DNA of 64,000 bases from Chitinophagaceae bacterium (lineage in GTDB: Bacteria; Bacteroidota; Bacteroidia; Chitinophagales; Chitinophagaceae): assembly GCA_947458275.1 (NCBI GenBank), contig CANGYR010000009.1, positions 1-64,000 of the forward strand, read 5' to 3'. Every line of letters begins with the position of its first letter. Position 1 is the first letter of the stretch. The notes below the pieces were generated by a model, which was not told where the DNA came from, made no database searches, and was given only the letters and a program-made list of their open reading frames with translations. The position numbers and the translations under genes are program-made. This document shows, piece after piece, positions 1 through 9,267 of the stretch.

Positions 1-3000
1 CGATGTGTTTATTGCAGTAGGACTCCATGTCCCTGTTATATTATTTGTAGAGGAAGCAGGAAGCGCCTGCGCTGTGGCGTTCAGGCAGTACGGGCCGAGT
101 TGTGTAAATGAAGGCACTATCTGATTCGTAACATCTATTTTCAATGTAACAGCACCGCTCACGCATTGTCCCGCATCAGGGGTAAATGTATATGTTGCGG
201 GGCCAGCTGTAGCGGTATTGATTGCAATTGGGTTCCATGTACCTGTGATGCCGTTGGTAGAAGTCGTGGGCAGTGATGGTGCTGTGCTGTTCTGACACAA
301 AGGACCTATCGGTGCAAACGAAGGTGTGATGGCGGTGGTTACCGTGAGTGATCCCGAACCACTTGTACTCACACAACCCGATGTGGTGCTTGTAATCACA
401 ACACTGTATGTACCCGCTGTGGTAGTCGTAAAGCTTGGTACATTACCGGGATTGGTCACAGCTCCGGGAACAGTCCATGCGTAGCTGTAACTGTCTGCCG
501 CTCCCGCTGTGGCCGTTATGGTGGCGGTGCTGCCGGGACAAATCTGTGGACTGTTTACAGTCACTGTCGGAAGCGCTACAATACTAACGTTCTGTGTAGC
601 CGTAGCCGTAGCACACTGACCAGGATTGGGCGTAAAAGTATAAGGCGTGTTACCTATTAATGAAGTGTTTATTGTTAAAGGACTCCAAGTTCCTGTGATG
701 CCATTGTCTGAAGTAGCAGGTAATGTTGGTGCTGTGCTGTTGATACATAACGGACTTATCGGTGAGAAGGTCGGAGTAATATTGTTGCTTAGGGTAAGCG
801 TTCCCGAACCGGGGGCGCTCGCGCAGTTCGTTGAAGTATTGGTAATCACCACACTATAGGTACCGGCCGTGGTGGTCGCAAAGCTTTGTACATTGCCGGG
901 TGGCGTCACACCCGCAGGTACTGTCCAGGCATAGTTGTATGTGGCTATCGTTCCTGCAGTGGCCGTTATGGTAGCCGTAAGGCCGGTGCAGATAGTAGGA
1001 CTATTCACCGTTACCGTGGGAAGGGCGTTTATTGTGATTGTTCCCGATGCACTTGTACTGACACAGTTGGTTGTAGTATTTGTAATCACCACACTGTATT
1101 GTCCGGCTGTACTGGTCGTAAAGCTTGGCACATTACCCGGGGCCGTCACTCCCGCAGGCGTCGTCCATGCGTAACTGTAGATAACCCCTGCAGAAGGATT
1201 GGGTATGGCGGTTACAGTAGCATTTACGCCGGCACATACTGAGGGGCTGTTTACTGTAACTGTAGGTAGTGCATTTATCGTGACGATGATTTCTTCAAAT
1301 GGTCTGCAGGTTGGATCCGCAGGAGGATTGGTTAAAATTGCATATACATAATATACGCCTGCGTTAACAGGAAAAACCCCTGCACCCGGAGTGTATATTG
1401 CCTTCCCACCTGAAGGGGTGACGCTTGATAAAGTAGTTCCTCCGGTATACATAGCGTTGCCTGTTTGCTTGGAAAGAAAGTATTTATATGTGACGGAGTT
1501 AGTGCCGGTAGCAGACGTATTAACGGTAAAAGTTGTTGGTGATACTGAAGTGCAAAAATTTTGATCAGCTGATGCATTGTCAATGGTGATACAACAATTA
1601 TCATTGACCGTTACACAAATATTTTCTACGCAGGTATTGGTTGCATCTTTTACATCAACACAAAAATTACCGGCGCATAATCCGGTAGCAGTTGCGGTAG
1701 TTTGACCCAGTGGATCATTCCATTTGTAAGTATAAGGCGCTACCCCACCTGAAGCCACAACTGTTGCGGTTCCGTTACAACTGTTACTAAATGGAGGAGC
1801 GCATGCGGCATTACATGAGTTAATGGTATTGGTGGTTCCATTGAATACCCATGTTGCAGCTCCGTCGGAGTTTCTATACTGAAACTGTCCGTTTGAGGCC
1901 ACATTTCCAATCCGTGTGATAGGGCCTGAAGCTGACGCGATTTGTCTGGCTGTTTGCAGTGTGCCGCGATACGGGCAGCTAAATGGTACATTGGCATTGT
2001 TTATGGTACCCGGTGAAACAGTAAAAGATCCTGTGGCAACAGTACTGTTGATGTTACGGGCTGCATCCATCCAGTAAATAACATCTATTGGAATACCCTG
2101 GTCGTCCCAAATACCAATCCAACCTCCATCAAAAATACCTCCTGGCAGATACAAACGATTCCCGACAAGACCATTTACGAGAGTTGAAGGCTGAAGTGTT
2201 GCTGCTGTTTGAGGCCCACCAATTGATAAAAAACCAAGAGGTGGAATTGTAGTACCCGGAGGAAAAAATAAAACGGCCGGCTCAAACACTGAACTATTTT
2301 CAGTAGAATAATTCCCAATCATATGACAACTCAAGTCGACAGCCTGGCAGGGATTGGGATTGTATAACTCAATCCATTCAGCTCCTACGGTAAGATCAGC
2401 TTTTCTAATCAATTGATTACTGCCCGTTGCAGGCTGTATCAATAGCTCATTGATTACAACCTTTTTACCATTGTAAGTACAGGGAGTTGGAATACAATTT
2501 GAGTTTGAAGAAGATGATGTATTTAATTGTATGGGACATGCACAGGTATTTACCGTTATGGTAACATTTTTAGTCAATGTGCAATTCACGGTCGTAGTAA
2601 AAAAAATATCATCCAATAAGAAGTCATTTCCAGAAGCACTGGTTGTTCGGTCGTAAATTACAATCTCAGCTGCTGAGCTGCTTCCTGAATTCCAATTATA
2701 AAAATTTCGAGTAGAAACACAGGTAACAGAAGGTGCAAGAGAAGTGCCGATTTTTATTCCGTTTATGTAAACCTCAATGTTCGCAAAGTTGGAAGCAACA
2801 ACCGATTGAATGTAATAACTGAATTCATAATCTTTTCCGGGTATTACCGGAACAGTCTGGCTCCACACTTTATCATTGCCTGAGTTGAAAGTAGAACCAT
2901 CAACCACCATCATATTACTGCTCACACAATTTGCGAAGGTGCTGAACCAACTGGATGGATTGGTTACAATTCCGTATGCCCTTTGAATACCATTGACATT

Positions 3001-4164
3001 ACTGGGATTCAGATATTTGTAATCTGTAGCAAATCCGACATTTCCCAAAGTAAAATCTCCGTTAAAAATAAGATTCCTACTTGATGAAGTCTGAGAAGTT
3101 ACAGTATAGATAGTTGTTTGAGTCGGACTCACTGTGGGATTGGGAATAGTTGGACTTATCAATGAGACATCAGGAGGGTTTGCAGTCCAGTCGTAATTAA
3201 TACCATTACTTGCACTTAACTGTGTTGAACTACCTTTACAAATTGTAGAACCGGAACCAGCGCTCAAGAAGTCAATAGGCTCTGTAATTACTAAACTACC
3301 AGTAGTTTGCGTTGCATCATTTTGATCGGTTACGGATACAATATAAGTACCCGGAGATAGGCTTGTAAAGATTCCTGTTGAATTTGAGGCAAATGCAGCA
3401 CCGCTCAATGTGAATTTTTTATATGGCTTAATTCCCCCTACTCCATAAGCAACTATAGCCCCGTCATTGGCACCGGGACAACTGACATTTGAAATAGAAT
3501 AAGAAATCCCCAATGGCTCCGGAGGCGGCAACAATTCAAAATCATCAAGAGCAAAATCATTGCCGGCTAAACTTCCGTTTAAATCATACATTTCAATTCT
3601 TACACAGGCGTTCAAGGGTATAAAAGTATATGTAACTTTTTGCCAGGGGGACCCGGGCAAAGGCGCAGTAGTTGTTCCACTGGAAGGAAATATGGACTGT
3701 CCGCCCGTAATATTATTCCATTTAATACGAACATCTGCAACACTCGAACCTGGAATTCCTGCTTTATAGATTGATTTAATCCAATAGCTAAAAGTGTAAG
3801 TTAAACCGACTGTTAAACCGCATATTTCACCGTTGTTATTTACAAACCAAAAAAAAGGTTCCGGATTCCCATTATTATTTTTACCATCAACAATCAGCAT
3901 TTTTCCGGTTCCTGTAGTATGATCTCCCATAGCTACGAAACTGCCATTATTGTAAGGCAAAGGATTTGATCCTACTCCATAATCCCCGGCATTAGTATTC
4001 CCCGTAGGAGAAGAAATAAAAGTGTACTGACTGGAAAAACCTATTCCATTCCCTTGTTCAAAATCACCATTGGTGAGAAGATTCTGCGAAATTGAATTCA
4101 AACAAAATAAAACAAGAAAAAACAGAAAAAAGATTTTGTAAAAAAAATATCTGCTCCTGAACAT
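1..4164 (-). CDS. Giant secreted multidomain adhesin, partial (C-terminus beyond window)
   Basis: An open frame runs from ATG at 4164 to the window edge (1388 codons, no stop), so the protein is truncated only by the window. Residues 1-22 form a signal peptide ending near ISQ. Modules that can be read in order are: a jelly-roll-like domain opening with NGDFE (about 25-205); a SprB-type repeat (about 210-285); an Ig-like stretch; a second NGDF domain (about 355-540); a lamin-tail-like domain containing VINELL and EWIELYNP (about 570-720); and a second SprB-type repeat (about 785-845). From about 963 onward two module types alternate, a PKD-like one ending AGTYSVVIT and one carrying GITGTW. In this phylum such proteins are surface adhesins usually exported by T9SS, but the sorting domain would lie outside the window. 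Export route and ligand are inferred. Confidence 0.85.
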   Translation of the reverse strand, partial: MFRSRYFFYKIFFLFFLVLFCLNSISQNLLTNGDFEQGNGIGFSSQYTFISSPTGNTNAGDYGVGSNPLPYNNGSFVAMGDHTTGTGKMLIVDGKNNNGNPEPFFWFVNNNGEICGLTVGLTYTFSYWIKSIYKAGIPGSSVADVRIKWNNITGGQSIFPSSGTTTAPLPGSPWQKVTYTFIPLNACVRIEMYDLNGSLAGNDFALDDFELLPPPEPLGISYSISNVSCPGANDGAIVAYGVGGIKPYKKFTLSGAAFASNSTGIFTSLSPGTYIVSVTDQNDATQTTGSLVITEPIDFLSAGSGSTICKGSSTQLSASNGINYDWTANPPDVSLISPTIPNPTVSPTQTTIYTVTSQTSSSRNLIFNGDFTLGNVGFATDYKYLNPSNVNGIQRAYGIVTNPSSWFSTFANCVSSNMMVVDGSTFNSGNDKVWSQTVPVIPGKDYEFSYYIQSVVASNFANIEVYINGIKIGTSLAPSVTCVSTRNFYNWNSGSSSAAEIVIYDRTTSASGNDFLLDDIFFTTTVNCTLTKNVTITVNTCACPIQLNTSSSSNSNCIPTPCTYNGKKVVINELLIQPATGSNQLIRKADLTVGAEWIELYNPNPCQAVDLSCHMIGNYSTENSSVFEPAVLFFPPGTTIPPLGFLSIGGPQTAATLQPSTLVNGLVGNRLYLPGGIFDGGWIGIWDDQGIPIDVIYWMDAARNINSTVATGSFTVSPGTINNANVPFSCPYRGTLQTARQIASASGPITRIGNVASNGQFQYRNSDGAATWVFNGTTNTINSCNAACAPPFSNSCNGTATVVASGGVAPYTYKWNDPLGQTTATATGLCAGNFCVDVKDATNTCVENICVTVNDNCCITIDNASADQNFCTSVSPTTFTVNTSATGTNSVTYKYFLSKQTGNAMYTGGTTLSSVTPSGGKAIYTPGAGVFPVNAGVYYVYAILTNPPADPTCRPFEEIIVTINALPTVTVNSPSVCAGVNATVTAIPNPSAGVIYSYAWTTPAGVTAPGNVPSFTTSTAGQYSVVITNTTTNCVSTSASGTITINALPTVTVNSPTICTGLTATITATAGTIATYNYAWTVPAGVTPPGNVQSFATTTAGTYSVVITNTSTNCASAPGSGTLTLSNNITPTFSPISPLCINSTAPTLPATSDNGITGTWSPLTINTSLIGNTPYTFTPNPGQCATATATQNVSIVALPTVTVNSPQICPGSTATITATAGAADSYSYAWTVPGAVTNPGNVPSFTTTTAGTYSVVITSTTSGCVSTSGSGSLTVTTAITPSFAPIGPLCQNSTAPSLPTTSTNGITGTWNPIAINTATAGPATYTFTPDAGQCVSGAVTLKIDVTNQIVPSFTQLGPYCLNATAQALPASSTNNITGTWSPTAINTS

Positions 4165-4254
4165 CAATCGAATATTTGAAAACAAGAGTGAATGTAAAGA
4201 AAAATCACGTAACCGGCAAACCGTTATACTCACATAAAGATTTTCATTCATTTC

Positions 4255-4322
4255 CACCTCTTCACATTTCCACATCTTCACATTTTCACATCTTCACATT
4301 TTCACATCTTCAAATCTTTAGA
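4255..4322. repeat. Gene-end word repeat, patch 1 (ttcacatctt type)
   Basis: This is a run of near-identical 9-10 nt words of the form ttcacatct / ttcacattt. It overlaps the last codons of the PepSY gene, so the TGA stop sits inside a repeat word. The stretch 4296-4315 is an exact 20-mer match, in reverse complement, to 62212-62231, and 4266-4284 matches 62195-62213 over 19 nt. The rest of the gap down to 4165 is AT-rich with nothing else recognisable. Confidence 0.75.
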
Positions 4323-5902
4323 CTCCTCCTCCACAAAACCAACCCCACCACTACCATCGCTATCTGCCCCATAGCCCAAAACATAGTACTGATATCTCGC
4401 CCTACCTTTCCTGCAAAATCCATAAAATGATGCTTGTGCAATATGGCAAAACTATAACCCTCATATAAATCATTGTCGTCTATGCGTACCGATAAATTAC
4501 CTGTGGATGTTTCAACATAATATCTTTCGTTGTTATTAGTGCTAAAACCAATTTTCCATACAGGCAGTCTTTTGTTTACAAATCCATACTCGCCTTCAAA
4601 TTTGGTAATCAGTTCAGAAGAAGTTATCTGTGATGCAACATTTCCGCTGAATGCAAGCGCAAGTTGTTGTGCGTATAGCTTCTCTCCCTCCGGTAGTAAA
4701 CTATTGCTGGATGTATTAATGTAAAATACCTTAGGCGCAATTACCTGCTTTCCTTTCATCATATCCCTTCCTTGGCTTGGTTTTTGTTTAGAAGGATTAT
4801 TATCTTTTGTAAATACCTGCCAGTAATATTCCTTGCCCAATTTTACGACACTAACATTATAAAGTTTTGTTTTTACAATCTCTCCCAAACGAAATACATC
4901 TAGAGACAAGCTATCCGCATCTATGCTTAGTGATGTAAAATACTGATATCGCGTATCCGTCTTCAATTTTTCAATGGCATGAAAAGCTCCACTGAAAGCG
5001 AACATCAAGGTAAACAAAGAAAAAACAATGGAAGTCCAACGGTGATTTCTCCTTGCTTTCAGCAGATCATTGCCTTTCGGATTTTTCGTTTTGGTAATAA
5101 AGAAAATATAAATACCCATTAACGAAGTGGCAATAGTCAGCGCCAGCAACAAAGCCATTAGTATATACTTCGCATTCCCCAATCTATCCATCCAGCTCCA
5201 GTTATGAAACACCGAGAATATTTTATCAAAAAATGCTCTCTTGTTATCCACCGCATAGGCAAAGCGATCATTTGTTGTTTCCACATACACCCTGATTCCA
5301 TCGGCTCTCTCAAATGTTATTTTATAAACGGGTAATAAACGGTTGATTGATTTATATTCATTATTAAATGAATTAACCGGGGTAATACTGCTAATTTTAC
5401 ATGCTGCAATAGATTTTGATATACAGTTTTGAGCTGCAGCACAACAGTCATGCACAGACGAAGTATCGAAGGCGCTTCTCGAATCGACTCCCCTATCATC
5501 TTTCTTGGCTTTATTCTCATCCTTTTCGCCATTCAGAAATTGTATGGCAAGATATTGGGCATACAATTCATCTCCATTGACAAGCGGCTTGCCCGATTGA
5601 GTACTAAAATATAACGGCGCTATATTTGGCTTTATCTGCACCTGATAAAACCAATTGGTATCAATATGCACGAACCTGAATGAATGTATTTGCTGAATGT
5701 TATTTTTCAGTAACGCATCCTTAAGTGAAATGGTTATTTTAGTTTGATCAACAGGAATGGGCTGTAAGATTTGTGTTGCTATCCTCGGCCTTATATTGGT
5801 CATAATGGGGTGCATAAAACCGCTTGCAGCCCATAATAATACCGGGATGGCAATAATGAGACTAAGTGTCCGATGAATGGAATAAATATTTTTGCGAAGC
5901 AT
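4310..5902 (-). CDS. PepSY-associated transmembrane protein
   Basis: This is a 530-residue inner-membrane protein of the PepSY-TM type, which usually accompanies iron or other metal uptake receptors. A first membrane helix lies at residues 8-30. The periplasmic part has two PepSY-like halves, each with a GDELYAQ or GEKLYAQ and a RLPVWKI/RLLPVYKI motif. Further helices lie near 245-270, 285-310 and at the C-terminus. It is the last gene of the run that starts with the small Cys protein and the TonB receptor, 65 bp behind the receptor. An insert at about residues 125-175 carries four cysteines (153, 154, 160, 168), unusual for this family. The stop codon lies in a word repeat. Metal specificity cannot be read from sequence. 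Confidence 0.8.
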   Translation of the reverse strand: MLRKNIYSIHRTLSLIIAIPVLLWAASGFMHPIMTNIRPRIATQILQPIPVDQTKITISLKDALLKNNIQQIHSFRFVHIDTNWFYQVQIKPNIAPLYFSTQSGKPLVNGDELYAQYLAIQFLNGEKDENKAKKDDRGVDSRSAFDTSSVHDCCAAAQNCISKSIAACKISSITPVNSFNNEYKSINRLLPVYKITFERADGIRVYVETTNDRFAYAVDNKRAFFDKIFSVFHNWSWMDRLGNAKYILMALLLALTIATSLMGIYIFFITKTKNPKGNDLLKARRNHRWTSIVFSLFTLMFAFSGAFHAIEKLKTDTRYQYFTSLSIDADSLSLDVFRLGEIVKTKLYNVSVVKLGKEYYWQVFTKDNNPSKQKPSQGRDMMKGKQVIAPKVFYINTSSNSLLPEGEKLYAQQLALAFSGNVASQITSSELITKFEGEYGFVNKRLPVWKIGFSTNNNERYYVETSTGNLSVRIDDNDLYEGYSFAILHKHHFMDFAGKVGRDISTMFWAMGQIAMVVVGLVLWRRSLKI

Positions 5903-5967
5903 ATGTAATGATTAAGTAAACAGGCCTGCCATTTCAATTAGAGACTAACAGACCTGTTGTAGTTGAT

Positions 5968-8316
5968 TTATTTTTTTCCTGAAAAATTATATTGCAGTCC
6001 AAACACAATTGTTCTTGGTGCACCCGGATTGAATGTAGCACGATCTGTTACATTATTTCCTCTGGTTACAGTTGTTGCATACAGTTCATTGGCAACATTC
6101 ATAACATTGCCGTAAACTTCTATACCTTTCCATTGGTAACCAACTCTGACATTCAGTAAATTGTATCCTTCGTATTTAATGGTGTTAATCTGATTTTGAT
6201 ACCACCCAGAAACATATTGCCATTCAAGTGATGTCCTGAAATTTTTCAACCATTTAGGATAATAAGTAAACTCCGTATTCCAACTCCAGCGAGGTGATGT
6301 CGGCATCTCAAATCCTTTTAAATTTTGATATACATCTGTTGGTTTATTGCTAATCTGAAAGTCCTCAAAACGATGCAATGCATTTGTTCCTCCCAACCTG
6401 AACGAATACTCTTTTGTAGGTTTTGCCGTGATTCCAAATTCTATCCCTCTGTGAAGAGTTTTTCCGGCAGATTGATAATCAAAAGAATTATCAGGCTGAC
6501 GTATATTTAGCAATTCATTGGTTCCGATCATCTCATACAGACTGATATCTACAAAAATTTTGTTTTTCCAAAATGAAGCCCAACCTCCTATTTCATAGTT
6601 GTTGAATATGGCGGGACTTAGATTTGTATAAAACGCTACCGGATTGGTATTGGGTCTTGGCCTGAAAATAGCCGTTAGAGAAGGGGGTGAAAATCCCTGG
6701 GAATAGTTGGCATACGCACCAATCGATTTTCCAAAATCATACGTGGCTCCTATTTTAGGCGTAAACCTGCGATAAATGATTTTCCCGGAAGTAGCATTGA
6801 TGTTGTTTACATAATCCAAATCCATCACATCATAACGACTGCCCAGTGATATGCGTAATTTATTTACAGGCTCAAAATCATATTGGAGATAGGTTGCATA
6901 ATTTTTTATTTTACCCTTATAATTGGAGATGGGTAAGTCAGGACGCTCTTTGTCTATAGTATATTTTTCAACAAAACTGTTGGTAGGATCTAGCTGAGCA
7001 TTCAAATCAATTCTGTAAGACCAGTAGTTATTGGTTGATAGATCAACAACAGCACCTGCAATCAATTTTGAACGCAGAAATGTAAACCGCTGACTGTGTT
7101 GTGCAATTACGCCATAACTATCAAAATCATTGGAGTTGATCTCTCCCCTCGCTTTTGTGGGATCATTTGTAGCGCTGGGTGTAGGACTCCAGCGGATGGC
7201 GTATGAAGGATTTTGTCCGTGCTTATTGTTTCGCTGAAATAAAGTTATAAATGACTTTGAGTTAGCGTTCCAGTCGTGCTCTAAAGTTATCCTGGAGCGA
7301 TAGGCATCAGACTTACGATAGGTAAAATCCGAAGTACTCACATATTGTCTTTTGTAAAATGCGGTACTGTCCACACTACCCGACATTTGAGAATAGTATT
7401 TACCATATACTAAAGTGCCGATTAATCTGGTTTTTTCTGTAAAATTATATTCGAGTCTGGTATTTATTGATGTCTTGTTGTAATCCGAATAAGTCATCCA
7501 GGAATTGGTTTGAATGCTGCTGAGTCCCCCAACATAAAAACCGAACTTTTTTATTTTGGCTCCAGCTCCAAACTGAACTCTTCTAAATCCCCAGTTATCG
7601 GCCTGAATGCCAATTCTAGCTGTTGGTATCGCCGTGGGTTTTTGTGTAATAAAATTGATGGTACCGCCAACAGCTTCAGGGCCATAAATAGACGAAACAG
7701 GACCCTTAACCACCTCAATACTGCTGATGGCAAATTGGTTGACTTCCAGCAATGCATTATGATTAAAAATACCCAAAGGACGAATAGGCACCCCATCTTC
7801 CATATAAAGGTAATAAGCACTGGTGCCCATTGGCTGACGTATGGACATACCATGTTGTTCGTTATTATAGCTGGGCATAATAACCCCCGGAGTTTTATTA
7901 ATGATTTCAAATACCTGACTGGCTTTGGTTTCATCAATTAATTTGGGAGATAATTTAGAAATAGCAACCGGACTTTGCGTTCTTAATCCCGCTTCGCGAC
8001 TGGCTGTTACAACAACATTTTGCAATTGCTGTGCATCAGGATATAATGCAATAATAATTGAGTTAAAAGCAGAGACAATTTCAGATTTGTATCCGGTAAA
8101 ACTTACCCTAACGGAATCAGTGGTATCGATGGAAGTTAACACAAACTTACCCTCAGCATTTGAAAGCGTTTTTAAACCGGAACTCAGTAGTTGAATAGTG
8201 GCTCCTGCTATTGGCTCTTTGGTCTCGCTATCATATATTTTTCCTTTGATGATTTGCGCTTTTGTAAATGTTGAAATAAAAAACAAGAGAAGGACTAATG
8301 AATATATTTTGTTCAT
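5968..8316 (-). CDS. TonB-dependent outer-membrane receptor
   Basis: This is a 782-residue receptor for TonB-driven uptake. ATG at 8316 is chosen because it begins a clean signal peptide ending TFTKAQ; the frame is open 53 codons further upstream, but that extension looks non-genic. Residues about 20-100 are a carboxypeptidase-regulatory-like domain (GKIYDSETKEPIAGATI). The plug follows with VVVTASR and GPVSSIYGPEAVGGTINFIT, then a 22-strand-type barrel ending in aromatic YNFSGKK. Neighbours (a metal-motif small protein upstream, PepSY downstream) suggest a metal chelate or siderophore substrate. No SusD partner is present, which argues against glycan uptake. Confidence 0.9.
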   Translation of the reverse strand: MNKIYSLVLLLFFISTFTKAQIIKGKIYDSETKEPIAGATIQLLSSGLKTLSNAEGKFVLTSIDTTDSVRVSFTGYKSEIVSAFNSIIIALYPDAQQLQNVVVTASREAGLRTQSPVAISKLSPKLIDETKASQVFEIINKTPGVIMPSYNNEQHGMSIRQPMGTSAYYLYMEDGVPIRPLGIFNHNALLEVNQFAISSIEVVKGPVSSIYGPEAVGGTINFITQKPTAIPTARIGIQADNWGFRRVQFGAGAKIKKFGFYVGGLSSIQTNSWMTYSDYNKTSINTRLEYNFTEKTRLIGTLVYGKYYSQMSGSVDSTAFYKRQYVSTSDFTYRKSDAYRSRITLEHDWNANSKSFITLFQRNNKHGQNPSYAIRWSPTPSATNDPTKARGEINSNDFDSYGVIAQHSQRFTFLRSKLIAGAVVDLSTNNYWSYRIDLNAQLDPTNSFVEKYTIDKERPDLPISNYKGKIKNYATYLQYDFEPVNKLRISLGSRYDVMDLDYVNNINATSGKIIYRRFTPKIGATYDFGKSIGAYANYSQGFSPPSLTAIFRPRPNTNPVAFYTNLSPAIFNNYEIGGWASFWKNKIFVDISLYEMIGTNELLNIRQPDNSFDYQSAGKTLHRGIEFGITAKPTKEYSFRLGGTNALHRFEDFQISNKPTDVYQNLKGFEMPTSPRWSWNTEFTYYPKWLKNFRTSLEWQYVSGWYQNQINTIKYEGYNLLNVRVGYQWKGIEVYGNVMNVANELYATTVTRGNNVTDRATFNPGAPRTIVFGLQYNFSGKK

Positions 8317-8438
8317 ATAAAATAAATTGATGGATGTAAAATGCACCTGCAAACAACTAATCTTTCTTCCGAAAGGCAGTTTTGAGTGCCCCTTGGCAAT
8401 GTTTGGTTTTTGCGGTTGCAAATGCGCGGCGTTTAGGA

Positions 8439-8487
8439 TTAACATCGCGAAGCGCAACTCCAATCCCCAAGCCACAAACTACAAACC
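8439..8487. repeat. Gene-end word repeat, patch 2 (degenerate gtttgggg type)
   Basis: Read on the minus strand, this stretch has the words gtttgtagtttgtgg, cttggggattgg and agttgcgcttcgcg. They are a diverged version of the G-rich patches at 52.27 kb and 63.86 kb. It lies about 50 bp behind the stop of the small Cys protein and before the TonB receptor. The remainder of the 218-bp gap shows no gene; open frames here are by-products of the stop-poor repeat. Confidence 0.45.
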
Positions 8488-8534
8488 TGCCGAAGGCAAA
8501 GGTGATGTCTAAAAAAGATAAATCTATGAGAGAG

Positions 8535-8927
8535 TCATATCCCGGGTGGACGAAGCAATTCAAAAGATACATCCCGGGTGCTTCCGATTATAAGAGGGAA
8601 AATATGCTTAGAATTACCGGCTGTGATAAACACATCCGAAATGGAAGTAAAGAAAGATTTTGATGAAATAGGACCATCGTATTTTTGATCGGATTTCCTA
8701 TCAGGAAGCTGTTGTTCTTTTTTCTGCTCTTCCTTTAATTTTTTCATCATCTGACACTTTCCCTTACAGCGCATCTGAGGCCTTGATTTGTTTACACAAT
8801 TTTTTACGTAAGTGCCGGTATTGAGGTAGTAATCTGCGAAAATTAAATTCTTACTGAAGCATTGTACAAGTAATGTAAGAAGCAGGAACCCTGCAGCCAA
8901 ATGATAATATAATCGTCTGAGATTCAA
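8535..8927 (-). CDS. Small membrane-anchored protein with RCKGKC motif, metal-uptake associated
   Basis: This is a 130-residue protein starting at TTG 8927; an in-frame TAA lies five codons upstream and no ATG is nearby. It has one N-terminal hydrophobic segment (about 6-24). A conserved-looking centre follows with NCVNKSRPQMRCKGKCQMMK and then a Lys/Glu-rich stretch. Spacing of the cysteines suggests metal or heme handling. Small proteins of this shape are found in front of TonB receptors in Bacteroidota, from memory and without a domain name. It is probably the first gene of the operon with the receptor and PepSY protein. The metal role is inferred from the motif and the neighbours. Confidence 0.7.
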   Translation of the reverse strand: MNLRRLYYHLAAGFLLLTLLVQCFSKNLIFADYYLNTGTYVKNCVNKSRPQMRCKGKCQMMKKLKEEQKKEQQLPDRKSDQKYDGPISSKSFFTSISDVFITAGNSKHIFPLIIGSTRDVSFELLRPPGI

Positions 8928-8962
8928 ATCAGCGCAAATTTACAATAGATGAAGATAAGTAT

Positions 8963-8997
8963 CAAAAAAAAACAAAACCCCGGAAATTCCGGGGTTT
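8963..8997 (-). terminator. Intrinsic terminator or attenuator upstream of the metal-uptake operon
   Basis: A perfect inverted repeat (11-bp arms, 8975-8985 and 8987-8997, AAACCCCGGAA and its complement) is followed on the minus strand by TGTTTTTTTTT. This is a textbook rho-independent terminator for minus-strand transcription. It sits about 35 bp in front of the TTG start of the small Cys protein, so it must end a short upstream transcript or attenuate the operon. Confidence 0.75.
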
Positions 8998-9042
8998 GTA
9001 ATATGGCTTCGATAAAATTGTAGTTGTAGGTAACTGTTTTCA

Positions 9043-9108
9043 TCAGGACATTGAAGCCATTGGTCTTTTCATTGGATTGGATTTGGATTTGGATAACATA
9101 GTTTTCAT
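9043..9108 (-). CDS. Possible 21-residue leader peptide (sORF)
   Basis: This short frame, ATG 9108 to TGA 9043, encodes a Met/Ser/Lys/Pro-rich peptide beginning MKTMLSKSKSNP. Its stop overlaps the ATG of a second short frame (9043-8924, 39 residues, beginning MKTVTYNYNF). That frame reads through the terminator hairpin and ends at a TGA overlapping the TTG of the small Cys gene. The stop/start overlaps resemble translational coupling and an attenuating leader. Coding is unproven, since the frames are too short to judge by composition. Nothing else is seen between 9109 and 9267. Confidence 0.3.
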   Translation of the reverse strand: MKTMLSKSKSNPMKRPMASMS

Positions 9109-9267
9109 AGAATACTGTAAAAACGAACTTTGGATATGGATTATTTACAACCTATATACGCTCAACAAGTTCCGTTTATTATGCAATTTTTAACAAATCA
9201 CAGATATCGAGTATTTAGCATAGAAAACCATACGTAGAAATACGTATTATAGGACTCAAAGTTGCAA

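Noticed and set aside
886..1242. ORFs opposite to the adhesin
   Set aside because: Antisense by-products of the repeated Thr/Val/Pro-rich modules; the adhesin frame itself is open throughout with a signal peptide.
8357..8663. ORFs on both strands between the small Cys gene and the TonB receptor
   Set aside because: They arise from repeat patch 2 and antisense of the small gene; no start region or family likeness.
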